The notes beneath the pieces are model-generated. The model was not told the origin of the DNA, ran no database searches, and saw only the letters and a program-made list of their open reading frames with translations. This document shows positions 1 through 8,865 of a stretch of DNA of 36,919 nt, one piece after another. Position 1 is the first letter of the stretch. Every line of letters starts with the position of its first letter. The position numbers and the translations under genes were made by a program. Origin of the DNA: Proteiniphilum sp. (GTDB taxonomy: Bacteria > Bacteroidota > Bacteroidia > Bacteroidales > Dysgonomonadaceae); assembly GCA_011620695.1 (NCBI GenBank), contig WOYT01000028.1:1-36919 (forward strand), in the 5' to 3' direction.

Positions 1-2
1 TA

Positions 3-497
3 GGTTTTATGGTGTTGGACGCTTTTGCAAAAGCGTCCAATGCTGTTTTTGAGGAGCGACGTTACGGCTACGTGGCCGAGATGCGGTTGCGCAATAAGAT
101 GCTGATATTGCTCAAGCCCTCTACTTTTATGAACCTGAGCGGTAATGCTATTCGTTACTGGCTGCAGAAAGAGAAGATTGCCAATGAGCAACTGCTGGTG
201 GTGGTCGATGATCTGGCACTGCCTTTCGGCACGTTGCGTCTCAAGTCTAAGGGGAGTGATGCCGGTCACAACGGGTTGCGTCATATACAGGAGCTGATCG
301 GACCGAATTATCCGCGGTTGCGGTTTGGCATCGGCAATGATTTTCCCAGGGGTGCACAGGTGCAGTATGTGTTGGATGAATTTTCCCCGGAGGAAAAATT
401 GCTGTTGCCCGAGCGTATTGATACAGCGGTAGATATGATTCGCAGTTTTTGTCTGGCCGGTATCAACACAACGATGAATCAATACAATAACAAGTAA
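3..497 (+). CDS. pth: Peptidyl-tRNA hydrolase, 5'-truncated by the window edge
   Basis: Open frame extends upstream of the ATG at 9 to the window start ([12 protein letters not shown]); conserved [40 protein letters not shown] and R(F)GIG motifs. Confidence 0.95.
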   Translation, partial: GFMVLDAFAKASNAVFEERRYGYVAEMRLRNKMLILLKPSTFMNLSGNAIRYWLQKEKIANEQLLVVVDDLALPFGTLRLKSKGSDAGHNGLRHIQELIGPNYPRLRFGIGNDFPRGAQVQYVLDEFSPEEKLLLPERIDTAVDMIRSFCLAGINTTMNQYNNK

Positions 498-508
498 GCT
501 GTAGGGCG

Positions 509-913
509 ATGGAAGAGGTGCGCATAGACAAATGGCTCTGGGCGGTACGTATCTTCAAGACGCGGACTGCCGCCTCTGAGGCCTGTAAGAAAGGACGGGT
601 GCTGATTGGTGAGACAGCGGTGAAGCCATCCAGGAACATACGTGCGGGGGAGGTGGTACAGGTGAGAAAACCACCCGTGACCTATTCTTTCAGGGTGTTG
701 GCCCTCGCCGAAAAACGGATGGGTGCCAGAATGGTGCCGCAATACATGGAGAATGTGACGCCGGAGGAGCAGTATGAGTTGCTGGAGATGAACCGGATCA
801 GTGGCTTCGTGGATCGGCAGCGCGGAACAGGACGACCCACGAAGAAAGAGCGGCGCGACCTGGATCAGTTTGCCGGGACCATTCCGGGTGATCTGTTCAA
901 CTGGGATGAGTAG
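509..913 (+). CDS. RNA-binding S4 domain protein (Hsp15/HslR-like)
   Basis: MEEVRIDKWLWAVRIFKTRTAASEACKKGRVLIG...VKPSRNIRAGEVVQVR is a canonical S4 domain; basic C-terminus RPTKKERRDLDQF. Confidence 0.9.
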   Translation: MEEVRIDKWLWAVRIFKTRTAASEACKKGRVLIGETAVKPSRNIRAGEVVQVRKPPVTYSFRVLALAEKRMGARMVPQYMENVTPEEQYELLEMNRISGFVDRQRGTGRPTKKERRDLDQFAGTIPGDLFNWDE

Positions 914-920
914 AGGGGAG

Positions 921-949
921 CTGCCTTAAGGGCAGGCCCTTATTTTTTT
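921..949 (+). terminator. Intrinsic terminator after the S4 gene, overlapping the 3' end of comB
   Basis: AAGGG-CAGG-CCCTT (928-941) followed by A and T7 (943-949); overlapping alternative hairpin CTGCC-TTAAG-GGCAG (921-935). Confidence 0.6.
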
Positions 950-1663
950 CTCTGCAGGGTGGTAGAGGGGCACCACCGATAGGGTGTCGCAGCTCAGGCA
1001 GTAGGCTGCATCCTCCTCCGCGTTGTTGGCAATCAGCCGCGCATAATGGTCACTCTCTTTCAGAAATGTCAGCGGATCCTCTTTCACTTGTTGCCACAAC
1101 AACTGTGCCACCCGCACCGCATCTGAGCCGATGGTAACCTTCCCGCCAGCGGCGAGACGCTCCAGGAAAGCACCTCCGAAGAGCGTGTCCTCCAGGTTAA
1201 TCCGGTTGTTCCATCCCGCACAAAGGATCACAATCCGTTCTGCACGTTCCATGCAATGGCTAGCCAGTGCCCCGATATTGGAAAAGGAGCCGATCAGCAG
1301 CTCTCTGGCTGTTGCACCCTCCCGAATGGCCATGGTGCCGTTGGTGGTGGTGAAGACCACCTCCCTGCCCCGCACCCGTTCCGGTGTGTAGTCGAAGGGT
1401 GAGTTGCCGTAGTCGGCGAAGTCGCACTTGCGTGTCTGTCGTTCCGCTCCTACCAGGTAACCCTCTGCCTTGTACCGCTTTGCCTCATTGATCTCCGCAA
1501 CCGGAATGATTGCCGCAGCCCCGTTGTGCAGCATCTGGCACATGGTGGTGGTGGCACGAAAGATATCGACCACGATCACGGTGTCGTGATCCTGCCGGTA
1601 GTAGGGATAGAGTGCGGGAGAGAGAGCAATATCGACAATCATACTGTTGTTGTTTGACTGCAA
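926..1663 (-). CDS. comB: ComB family 2-phosphosulfolactate phosphatase-like protein (real start may be 1642)
   Basis: VVVDIFRATTTMCQMLHNGAAAIIPV, GNSPFDYTP, VFTTTNGTMAI, GSFSNIGALA and LCAGWNNRINLEDTLFGGAFLE are typical of the ComB family. Confidence 0.85.
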   Translation of the reverse strand: MQSNNNSMIVDIALSPALYPYYRQDHDTVIVVDIFRATTTMCQMLHNGAAAIIPVAEINEAKRYKAEGYLVGAERQTRKCDFADYGNSPFDYTPERVRGREVVFTTTNGTMAIREGATARELLIGSFSNIGALASHCMERAERIVILCAGWNNRINLEDTLFGGAFLERLAAGGKVTIGSDAVRVAQLLWQQVKEDPLTFLKESDHYARLIANNAEEDAAYCLSCDTLSVVPLYHPAEKKIRACP

Positions 1664-1826
1664 AGATAGAAACGATTTGTCTCACTGCAAAACAGAAGAG
1701 AAGAGCGGGGTTGGAACATCTCCCTGCTCTCTGAACGGGGCGAGATGATAACCCCGGATGCCATATTTTTTTGTATCTTTCGGCCCGATAAAAAAACGCA
1801 GGAGAATTGATTGTAAACAGACAGAG

Positions 1827-2405
1827 ATGATGAGAATCACCCACTACAAGGTTATACTGGCATCTGCCTCGCCCAGAAGGCGCGAGCTACTCTCAGGCCT
1901 TGACCTGCCATATGAACTGCGCACCCTGCCCAACATTGATGAATCCTTTCCCGCTGATCTGCCACATGAGGCGGTGCCAGAGTATCTGGCACGCAAGAAA
2001 GCAGCAGGATACCTCGATACCTTGAAAGAGGATGAGCTGCTGATCACCGCAGACACGGTGGTGTTGCTCAATGGGTTGATCCTGGGCAAGCCGATCGACA
2101 GGGAGGAGGCCCGCCGGATGCTGCAGATGCTCTCCGGAGCACGGCACCGTGTCATCACCGGCGTTTGTCTCACCTCTGTCGCAAAAGATGTGACCTTTTC
2201 CGACACTGCCTGGGTCACCTTTGGTTGCCTCACTGATGAAGAGATTGACTATTATCTGGATAGCTACAGCCCGATGGATAAGGCGGGGGCCTATGGCGTA
2301 CAGGAGTGGATAGGCTATGTGGGGGTGGAGAAGATCGAGGGCTCCTATTTCAACGTGATGGGGTTTCCCATCTACAAAGTGTACCGCGAGCTGAAAAGGT
2401 TTTAA
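1827..2405 (+). CDS. maf: Maf family nucleotide pyrophosphatase
   Basis: ILASASPRRRELLSGL, ADTVVLLNGLILGKP, RMLQMLSGARHRVITGV; the track ORF from 1758 appears overextended, ATG at 1827 gives MMRITHYKVILASASPRR. Confidence 0.92.
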   Translation: MMRITHYKVILASASPRRRELLSGLDLPYELRTLPNIDESFPADLPHEAVPEYLARKKAAGYLDTLKEDELLITADTVVLLNGLILGKPIDREEARRMLQMLSGARHRVITGVCLTSVAKDVTFSDTAWVTFGCLTDEEIDYYLDSYSPMDKAGAYGVQEWIGYVGVEKIEGSYFNVMGFPIYKVYRELKRF

Positions 2406-2449
2406 GGGAGAAATGAGGCAGGATGTATCCCCCAAAAAAAATAATCTTC

Positions 2450-2457
2450 TATCTTTG
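2450..2457 (+). promoter_or_regulatory. Bacteroidetes-type -7 box (TATCTTTG) upstream of the aspartokinase
   Basis: TAnnTTTG match 41 nt before the ATG at 2498; no good -33 TTTG at the expected spacing. Confidence 0.45.
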
Positions 2458-2497
2458 TCCATTGATTCATTGACAAGCAATAACTGATCATCATCCC

Positions 2498-3895
2498 ATG
2501 CTTACAGTAGAAAAAATCGGCGGGACCTCCATGTCCCAGTTTCAGGACGTATTGCAGAACATCATCCTGGGAAACAGAAAGAGAGACCAACTCTATAACC
2601 GCATCTTTGTGGTGTCGGCCTACAACAACGTGACCAACTGGCTGCTGGAACATAAGAAGACCGGTGAGCCGGGCATCTACAATAAATTTCTCAACGGTGA
2701 GGATTACAGCAGTGCCCTCGATTCGTTTTGCCAGCGTCTGCTACTCATCAATGACGGTTTCGCGGATATCGGGCTGGATCTCAAGGAGGCGCGCGACTTT
2801 ATCCGCTTTCGCGTGGATCAGGCCAAAACGGTGCTTTACAGCCTTGGAAAGGTGCTGGCCTCCGGTTATGTGAACCGCACCGATATCCACCTTGCAGCAC
2901 GAGAGATCCTGGCCTCCATCGGTGAGGCTCACTCCGGCTGGAACTCGGTCAATATCCTCAACAACAATGGCATCAACGCCCGCTTTATCGATCTTTGCGG
3001 GTTCAACGATAACGAGCCGCTGACAATCGATCAGCGGATCCATAAAGAGTTCAGCGGCATCGACTTCAGCAGCGTGCTTTGTTTGGCTACCGGCTACACC
3101 AAGGGGACGGAGGGCATCATGCGGGCTTTTGACCGTGGATATAGTGAGGTTACTTTCAGCAAGATTGCAGTGGAGGTGAAAGCGCAGGAGGCGGTGATCC
3201 ATAAGGAGTTTCATCTTTCGAGTGCCGATCCCAAGATTGTGGGGGTGGGAAACAGCATTCCTGTGGGGCACACCAATTATGTGATTGCCGACCAGCTGGC
3301 TGATATAGGCATGGAGGCGATTCACCCCAAGGCAGCCAAACCACTGGAGCTTGCCGGCATTGATATCCGCATCAAGAACACCTTTGAACCGGAGCATCCG
3401 GGGACGCTTATCTCGCACGACTACATATCCCCTGAGCCACGGGTGGAGATAGTCTCCGGCTCCCGTAAGGTGATCGCCATTGAGGTGCACGATCCCATGA
3501 TGGTGGGCGAAGTGGGCTTCGACGGTCAGATCATGAACTATTTCGTGAAGTATGGGGTGAGCTACATCCTGAAATCGACCAACGCCAACTCCATCACCAT
3601 GGTGGTGTGGGACAACGAGAAGAGTCTGCAGCTGATCAGGCAGCTCAAAGAGGTATTCTATCAGGTGAAAGCAGAGCCAATGGCCATTGTCTGTGCAATG
3701 GGTACCAACATCGCCCTGCCTGGTTTCCTCTATCAGGCTGCTAAAGCCTTATATGAGAAAGGAATCAACGTAGAGAGCTTTGCTCAGTCGCTCATGCAGA
3801 TAAATATGCAATTTGTGATTCGGCGCGAGCATTATGAAGATGCGGTGATTGCCCTTAATGACGCGCTCTGCAAGAAGAGAGAGATCGCTCTCTAA
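2498..3895 (+). CDS. Aspartate kinase with C-terminal ACT region
   Basis: TVEKIGGTSMSQFQ nucleotide-binding start, RIFVVSAYNNVTNWLLEHKKTGEPG, ATGYTKGTEGIMRAFDRGYSEVTFSKIA, ACT-like C-terminal half. Confidence 0.88.
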   Translation: MLTVEKIGGTSMSQFQDVLQNIILGNRKRDQLYNRIFVVSAYNNVTNWLLEHKKTGEPGIYNKFLNGEDYSSALDSFCQRLLLINDGFADIGLDLKEARDFIRFRVDQAKTVLYSLGKVLASGYVNRTDIHLAAREILASIGEAHSGWNSVNILNNNGINARFIDLCGFNDNEPLTIDQRIHKEFSGIDFSSVLCLATGYTKGTEGIMRAFDRGYSEVTFSKIAVEVKAQEAVIHKEFHLSSADPKIVGVGNSIPVGHTNYVIADQLADIGMEAIHPKAAKPLELAGIDIRIKNTFEPEHPGTLISHDYISPEPRVEIVSGSRKVIAIEVHDPMMVGEVGFDGQIMNYFVKYGVSYILKSTNANSITMVVWDNEKSLQLIRQLKEVFYQVKAEPMAIVCAMGTNIALPGFLYQAAKALYEKGINVESFAQSLMQINMQFVIRREHYEDAVIALNDALCKKREIAL

Positions 3896-3934
3896 CGCAA
3901 AGTCGATACCCTTCTGAAAGGTGAAGCAGACCCG

Positions 3935-5158
3935 TTACTCCTCTTCATAGGTTTGATATAGAAAATCGTTGTAGGGGAAACGGGTGATGTGAATCTCTTT
4001 CACCTTTTCATAAATGAGCTGCTTGAGTGCATCGATGTTCTCTTTCTCCTTTGCCGAGATGAAGATGCAGTTATCCCTGATCCTGTTTATCCAGGTTTGC
4101 TTCAGCTCCTCCAGTGAGTAGTGTTCTCGTTTTTTCGGCGTGAGGTCATCCTCCTCTTTCACCACATGCGAGAACGCATCGATCTTGTTGAATACCAGGA
4201 TTACCGGTTTCTCGGTGTCATCGATCTCATGAAGGGTCTTCTCAACCACCTCTATCTGTTCCTCAAACGCGGGATGGGAGATGTCCACCACGTGCAGGAG
4301 GATGTCGGCTTCACGCACCTCGTCGAGTGTGGACTTGAATGACTCAATCAGATGAGTGGGCAGCTTGCGGATGAAACCCACCGTGTCGGTCAGCAGGAAA
4401 GGGAGATTCTCGATGGTCACCTTGCGCACCGTGGTGTCGAGCGTGGCGAAGAGCTTGTTCTCGGCGAAGACATCGCTTTTGCTGAGCAGCGTCATCAGCG
4501 TCGATTTACCCACGTTGGTATAGCCAACCAGCGCCACGCGTACCAGCTTACCCCTGTTCTTGCGTTGCACCGCTTTCTGCCTGTCGATATCTTTCAGCTC
4601 CTGCTTGAGGTGTGCAATCTTATCGAGGATGATGCGCCGGTCGGTCTCCAGCTGCGTCTCCCCCGGACCGCGCATGATGGTGCCTCCACCACCGCGCTGC
4701 CTCTCCAGGTGGGTCCACATGCGGGTGAGGCGTGGCAGGAGGTACTGATATTGCGCCAGCTCCACCTGTGCCTTGGCGTGTGCGGTCTGTGCCCGCATGG
4801 CGAAGATGTCGAGGATCAGGCTGGTGCGGTCCATGATGCGGATATTCAGCTCTTTCTCGATGTTGCGGATCTGTTTGGCGGAGAGCTCATCGTCGAAGAT
4901 CACCACCCCCACCTCATTCTCCTCATCTTTCACATATTCCTCTATCTCCTGCAGCTTCCCCTTGCCAACGAAAGTGACAGGGTTGGGCATCTCCAGGTGT
5001 TGCAGAAAGCGCTTACCCGGTACCAGTCCGGCCGTCTCGGCCAGGAATGCCAGCTCATCGAGGTATTCCTTTGCCTTCTCCTCATTCTGCTCCGGGGTGA
5101 CGAGTCCCACCAGCAGGGCGGTTTCACTTTTTATTTCGTTGGTAATGAAGTCTTTCAT
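3935..5158 (-). CDS. hflX: GTPase HflX
   Basis: GPGETQLETDRRII, G1 ALVGYTNVGKSTL, DTVGFIRKLPTHLIESFKSTLDEV, NKID. Confidence 0.95.
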   Translation of the reverse strand: MKDFITNEIKSETALLVGLVTPEQNEEKAKEYLDELAFLAETAGLVPGKRFLQHLEMPNPVTFVGKGKLQEIEEYVKDEENEVGVVIFDDELSAKQIRNIEKELNIRIMDRTSLILDIFAMRAQTAHAKAQVELAQYQYLLPRLTRMWTHLERQRGGGGTIMRGPGETQLETDRRIILDKIAHLKQELKDIDRQKAVQRKNRGKLVRVALVGYTNVGKSTLMTLLSKSDVFAENKLFATLDTTVRKVTIENLPFLLTDTVGFIRKLPTHLIESFKSTLDEVREADILLHVVDISHPAFEEQIEVVEKTLHEIDDTEKPVILVFNKIDAFSHVVKEEDDLTPKKREHYSLEELKQTWINRIRDNCIFISAKEKENIDALKQLIYEKVKEIHITRFPYNDFLYQTYEEE

Positions 5159-5248
5159 AATTGAAAAATTGAATTTGAAGTAAAGGGATGATGGTCGCTG
5201 TTGCCGGAGCCGCCGAGGCCGGCCTGCTCATGGAGGGTTCTCATCATC

Positions 5249-5746
5249 TTAGAACCAGAAGCCGAAACCGGCGGTTAAAAGCAGCTGGGAATAATCATTG
5301 ATAAACTGATATTTCAGTTCGAGATTGGCCCTGACACGGTAACTGATGTCATGCTGGAAGCCTAATCCCAGGCTTGCTCCCAGCCGGTGGTTGGTATGCT
5401 CCTCCATTGCTATCGCACCGGCAGCCGTCGGATCATAGTGCCAGTTGGAGTAGTGGACGCCCGCCAGCGGGTAGAGCGACGCGGCATAGCTGAGGGGCAG
5501 GATGTAGTGCAGATCGGTCTCTGCCATCCAGAGACCCTCACCCTTCCTTTCAAGGAAACGGGTGTAAGAGGGCACAAAGCGCAGGTTATTGGTCAGGTAA
5601 TAGTGGAGATGTACCCCCGCACCGGGACGTTCCGCAGCCGATGCATATCCTGCATGGACTCCCACACCCCATGTGCCTTCAAATTGGGCATGCAGTGTTG
5701 ATATTGAACAGATCAGTGAGATCAGCAAAACCAATCTTTTAACCAT
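5249..5746 (-). CDS. Predicted outer-membrane beta-barrel protein with signal peptide
   Basis: Start revised to 5746: MVKRLVLLISLICSISTLHAQ signal peptide; C-terminal aromatic residue (GFGFWF) and alternating beta pattern. TATCTTTG -7 box on the minus strand at 5771-5778 lies between the track start (5788) and this start. Confidence 0.75.
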   Translation of the reverse strand: MVKRLVLLISLICSISTLHAQFEGTWGVGVHAGYASAAERPGAGVHLHYYLTNNLRFVPSYTRFLERKGEGLWMAETDLHYILPLSYAASLYPLAGVHYSNWHYDPTAAGAIAMEEHTNHRLGASLGLGFQHDISYRVRANLELKYQFINDYSQLLLTAGFGFWF

Positions 5747-5804
5747 ATGTGACCGTTTTATCATTCTTCGCAAAGATAACGAAATCAATGAAAAGATGCA
5801 TCAT

Positions 5805-6869
5805 CTAAATAATCATGCCACTACCCAGGCAGAGACGGCAGTCGCGGTCATAGACCACGCCAAACTGGCCGGCGGCGATGCCCTGTACCGGTACCTCCGA
5901 CTCGATGCGATAGAGATCGCCGATGCGGCTGATCCTGCCCCTGGTGAACTCGGGCGTATGGCGTATCTTGAAAGTGATCTCTTTCTCACCGGTGAAATCA
6001 CCCCAGATGTCCCTGGTGATGAAGTCAAAACCCTGCAGGTTGATCACCTCACCGTATTGGTGACGGGTGTCATACCCTTTTGAGACGTAAACGATGTTGC
6101 GATTCACATCTTTCCTGATCACGAACCAGGGTCCGCCGCTCAGTCCCAGCCCTTTCCGCTGGCCGATGGTGTGGAACCAGTACCCCTGGTGCTTCCCCAG
6201 GATATTGCCGGTCTCCAGCTCAACAATCAACCCCTCTTTCCTTCCCAGGTAGCGCTCGATGAACTCATTGTAGTTCACTTTTCCCAGGAAACAGATCCCC
6301 TGACTGTCCTTGCGCTGTGCCGAAGGCAGCTGCTGCTCCGTGGCGATGGCGCGCACCTCCGATTTAAGCAGGTCGCCAATCGGGAACATCAGCCTGGAGA
6401 CCTGCACATAGCTGATCTGCCCCAGGAAATAGGTCTGGTCTTTCACCTTGTCCTTCGCCGTGGAGAGCCAGGTAAGACCTTCCTTCTCGGTGGTAGTGGC
6501 ATAATGGCCTGTGGCAATCCGGTCGAACTGGTGGCCCCATTTCTGCTCAAAGACACCGAACTTGATCAGCTTGTTGCACATCATATCGGGGTTGGGGGTC
6601 AGTCCCCGCTTTACGGAATCGATGGTGTAACGCACCACGCTGTCCCAGTACTCCTCATGCAGGGAGACGATCTCCATCCTGCAGCCATACTTCTTCGCGA
6701 TGAAGGAGACAATCTCAATGTCCTCCTCGGAAGGACAATCGATGTATCCATCCTTGTCCTCCATCCCAATCTTTATGTAGTAGATGACCGGATCGTGGCC
6801 CATCTCTTTCAGGCGGTGCACCACTACCGAGCTGTCCACCCCACCTGAAACCAAAGCAGCTATCTCCAT
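5805..6869 (-). CDS. mnmA: tRNA-specific 2-thiouridylase MnmA
   Basis: [18 protein letters not shown]-loop, [15 protein letters not shown] and GICFLG catalytic cysteines, [24 protein letters not shown]; start revised to 6869. Confidence 0.95.
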   Translation of the reverse strand: MEIAALVSGGVDSSVVVHRLKEMGHDPVIYYIKIGMEDKDGYIDCPSEEDIEIVSFIAKKYGCRMEIVSLHEEYWDSVVRYTIDSVKRGLTPNPDMMCNKLIKFGVFEQKWGHQFDRIATGHYATTTEKEGLTWLSTAKDKVKDQTYFLGQISYVQVSRLMFPIGDLLKSEVRAIATEQQLPSAQRKDSQGICFLGKVNYNEFIERYLGRKEGLIVELETGNILGKHQGYWFHTIGQRKGLGLSGGPWFVIRKDVNRNIVYVSKGYDTRHQYGEVINLQGFDFITRDIWGDFTGEKEITFKIRHTPEFTRGRISRIGDLYRIESEVPVQGIAAGQFGVVYDRDCRLCLGSGMII

Positions 6870-7131
6870 TGTTGGTTGGTTTTGAACTGCAAAGGTACGA
6901 ATAAGAATCGAATTGGCTGGTATGCTCCATGAACGGGTTGATGATCTTTTAACCCGTAAAATAATCGAAACAACAAAAAATAATATTACCTTTACAACTC
7001 CGGAATAGAGTGCGGTCAAGCATCTAATTGCCGGGACGGGTGAGGGTGGTGTCCGGGAAACGGATCTGCCTCCTCCCCCCTTTCCCCGAAGCAGATTCGG
7101 GCCATGAGAGATAAAGAAAAAAACGATATAA

Positions 7132-8847
7132 ATGACTTACAGATGGAATTATTCAAACCTTTCACCCGATCAAAAAAAGATAACAAATGAATTAGCGAAA
7201 GAATTAGATTTACATCCCGTACTTGTTGAGTTGCTCGTAAAAAAGGGAATAGAGCGTGTCGAAGAGGCAGATAAGTTTCTGCACCCCAGTCTGGAGGATC
7301 TGCACGATCCCTTTCTCTTACCCGATATGGACAAAGCCATCCGCCGCATCGAAAAGGCACTGGGCAACAAGGAGCGGATCCTGATCTACGGGGATTATGA
7401 TGTAGATGGTACCACAGCTGTTTCACTGGTGTACAAATTCTTTCGTGGGATCACCAACAATATTGATTATTATATTCCTGACCGGTACGATGAAGGGTAT
7501 GGCATTTCGTTTCAGGGAATCGATTATGCCGTGAAAACGGGTGTAAAGCTCATTATTTCTCTCGATTGCGGCATCAAGGCGGTAAGCAAGGTTGCCTATG
7601 CCAAGGAACAGGGCATCGATTTTATTATCTGTGACCACCATATGCCGGACGAGACACTGCCGGATGCGGTGGCCGTGGTCGATGCCAAGCGGCTCGACTC
7701 GGTCTATCCCTACAATGACCTCTCCGGTTGCGGTGTGGGTTTCAAGCTGGTGCATGCCTTCTCGCAACGCAACGGCTACCCATTCTCCGATATCGAACCG
7801 CTGCTGGACCTGGTAGCGGTGAGCATTGCTTCCGACATCGTCCCGCTCACGGGTGAGAACCGGGTGATGATTCACTACGGGTTAAAGCAGCTCAACTCCA
7901 ACCCCAGTTTCGGTCTGAGAGGTATCATCGAGATCTGCGGGTTACAACGCAAACAGATCACTGTGAATGATATTGTCTTTAAGATTGGTCCGCGCATCAA
8001 TGCATCCGGCCGGATGATGAATGGCAAGGAAGCGGTGGATCTGATGTTGGCCGGCGACATGACTGCAGCCCGTGAGAAAAGCAAGAACATCGACAAGTAT
8101 AACGAAGACCGTCGGGAGCTGGACAAGCGCATCACCGACGAGGCGATCGAGTATATTAACAACTATATCGATATTAAAAACCTGAAGAGCATCGTGCTCT
8201 ACCAGGAGAACTGGCACAAGGGCATCGTGGGCATCGTGGCTTCACGCCTGACTGAGCGATATTACCGCCCGGCGGTGGTGCTGACCAAGTCGAACGGCAT
8301 GATCTCCGGCTCGGCGCGTTCCGTCCCCGGCTATGATGTGTACAAGGCGATTGAGGCATGCCGCGACATACTGGAGAACTTCGGCGGTCATATGTATGCC
8401 GCTGGGCTCACCTTGAAGGAGGAGCATCTGAATGAGTTCACCGAACGGTTCAACAGCCTCTCTTTCGATGGCATCGAGCCGCGGATGATGCTGCCCCAGA
8501 TCACGATCGATGCGGAGATCTCCCTGTCGCAGATTACCCCCCCCTTTCTCGAAGGACTCAAGCTGTTCAATCCTTTTGGACCGGAGAATGAGAATCCGAT
8601 CTTCCTCAGCAGGAACGTCTATGATGCTGGTAACAGCAAGCTGGTGGGCAAGGGCCTCAGGCATATCAAGCTGGAGTTGAAAGACCAGACCAGGGAGACG
8701 CCCATACCGGCTATCGCTTTCTGTCAACAGGATTTCTTTCAAAAGATCAAGGCGGGAGAGCCGGTAGATATCTGCTATACCATTGAGGAGAATACGCATG
8801 GCAGCCGCTCCTTCACGCAGCTGCTGATCAAGGATATACGAGGTTAA
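7132..8847 (+). CDS. recJ: Single-stranded-DNA-specific exonuclease RecJ
   Basis: [13 protein letters not shown] (DHH), [49 protein letters not shown] (DHHA1). Confidence 0.97.
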   Translation: MTYRWNYSNLSPDQKKITNELAKELDLHPVLVELLVKKGIERVEEADKFLHPSLEDLHDPFLLPDMDKAIRRIEKALGNKERILIYGDYDVDGTTAVSLVYKFFRGITNNIDYYIPDRYDEGYGISFQGIDYAVKTGVKLIISLDCGIKAVSKVAYAKEQGIDFIICDHHMPDETLPDAVAVVDAKRLDSVYPYNDLSGCGVGFKLVHAFSQRNGYPFSDIEPLLDLVAVSIASDIVPLTGENRVMIHYGLKQLNSNPSFGLRGIIEICGLQRKQITVNDIVFKIGPRINASGRMMNGKEAVDLMLAGDMTAAREKSKNIDKYNEDRRELDKRITDEAIEYINNYIDIKNLKSIVLYQENWHKGIVGIVASRLTERYYRPAVVLTKSNGMISGSARSVPGYDVYKAIEACRDILENFGGHMYAAGLTLKEEHLNEFTERFNSLSFDGIEPRMMLPQITIDAEISLSQITPPFLEGLKLFNPFGPENENPIFLSRNVYDAGNSKLVGKGLRHIKLELKDQTRETPIPAIAFCQQDFFQKIKAGEPVDICYTIEENTHGSRSFTQLLIKDIRG

Positions 8848-8865
8848 CAAAACAATCGTTTGCCT

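Noticed and set aside
1758-1826. N-terminal extension of maf
   Set aside because: Contains a -7-like TATCTTTC element; Maf homology begins after MMRITHYK.
2741-3490. 249-aa minus-strand ORF inside the aspartokinase gene
   Set aside because: Antisense shadow frame, no domain signature.
4352-5164. 270-aa plus-strand ORF antisense to hflX
   Set aside because: Mirror frame of HflX; composition (Leu/His/Gln-rich) is a codon-complement artefact.
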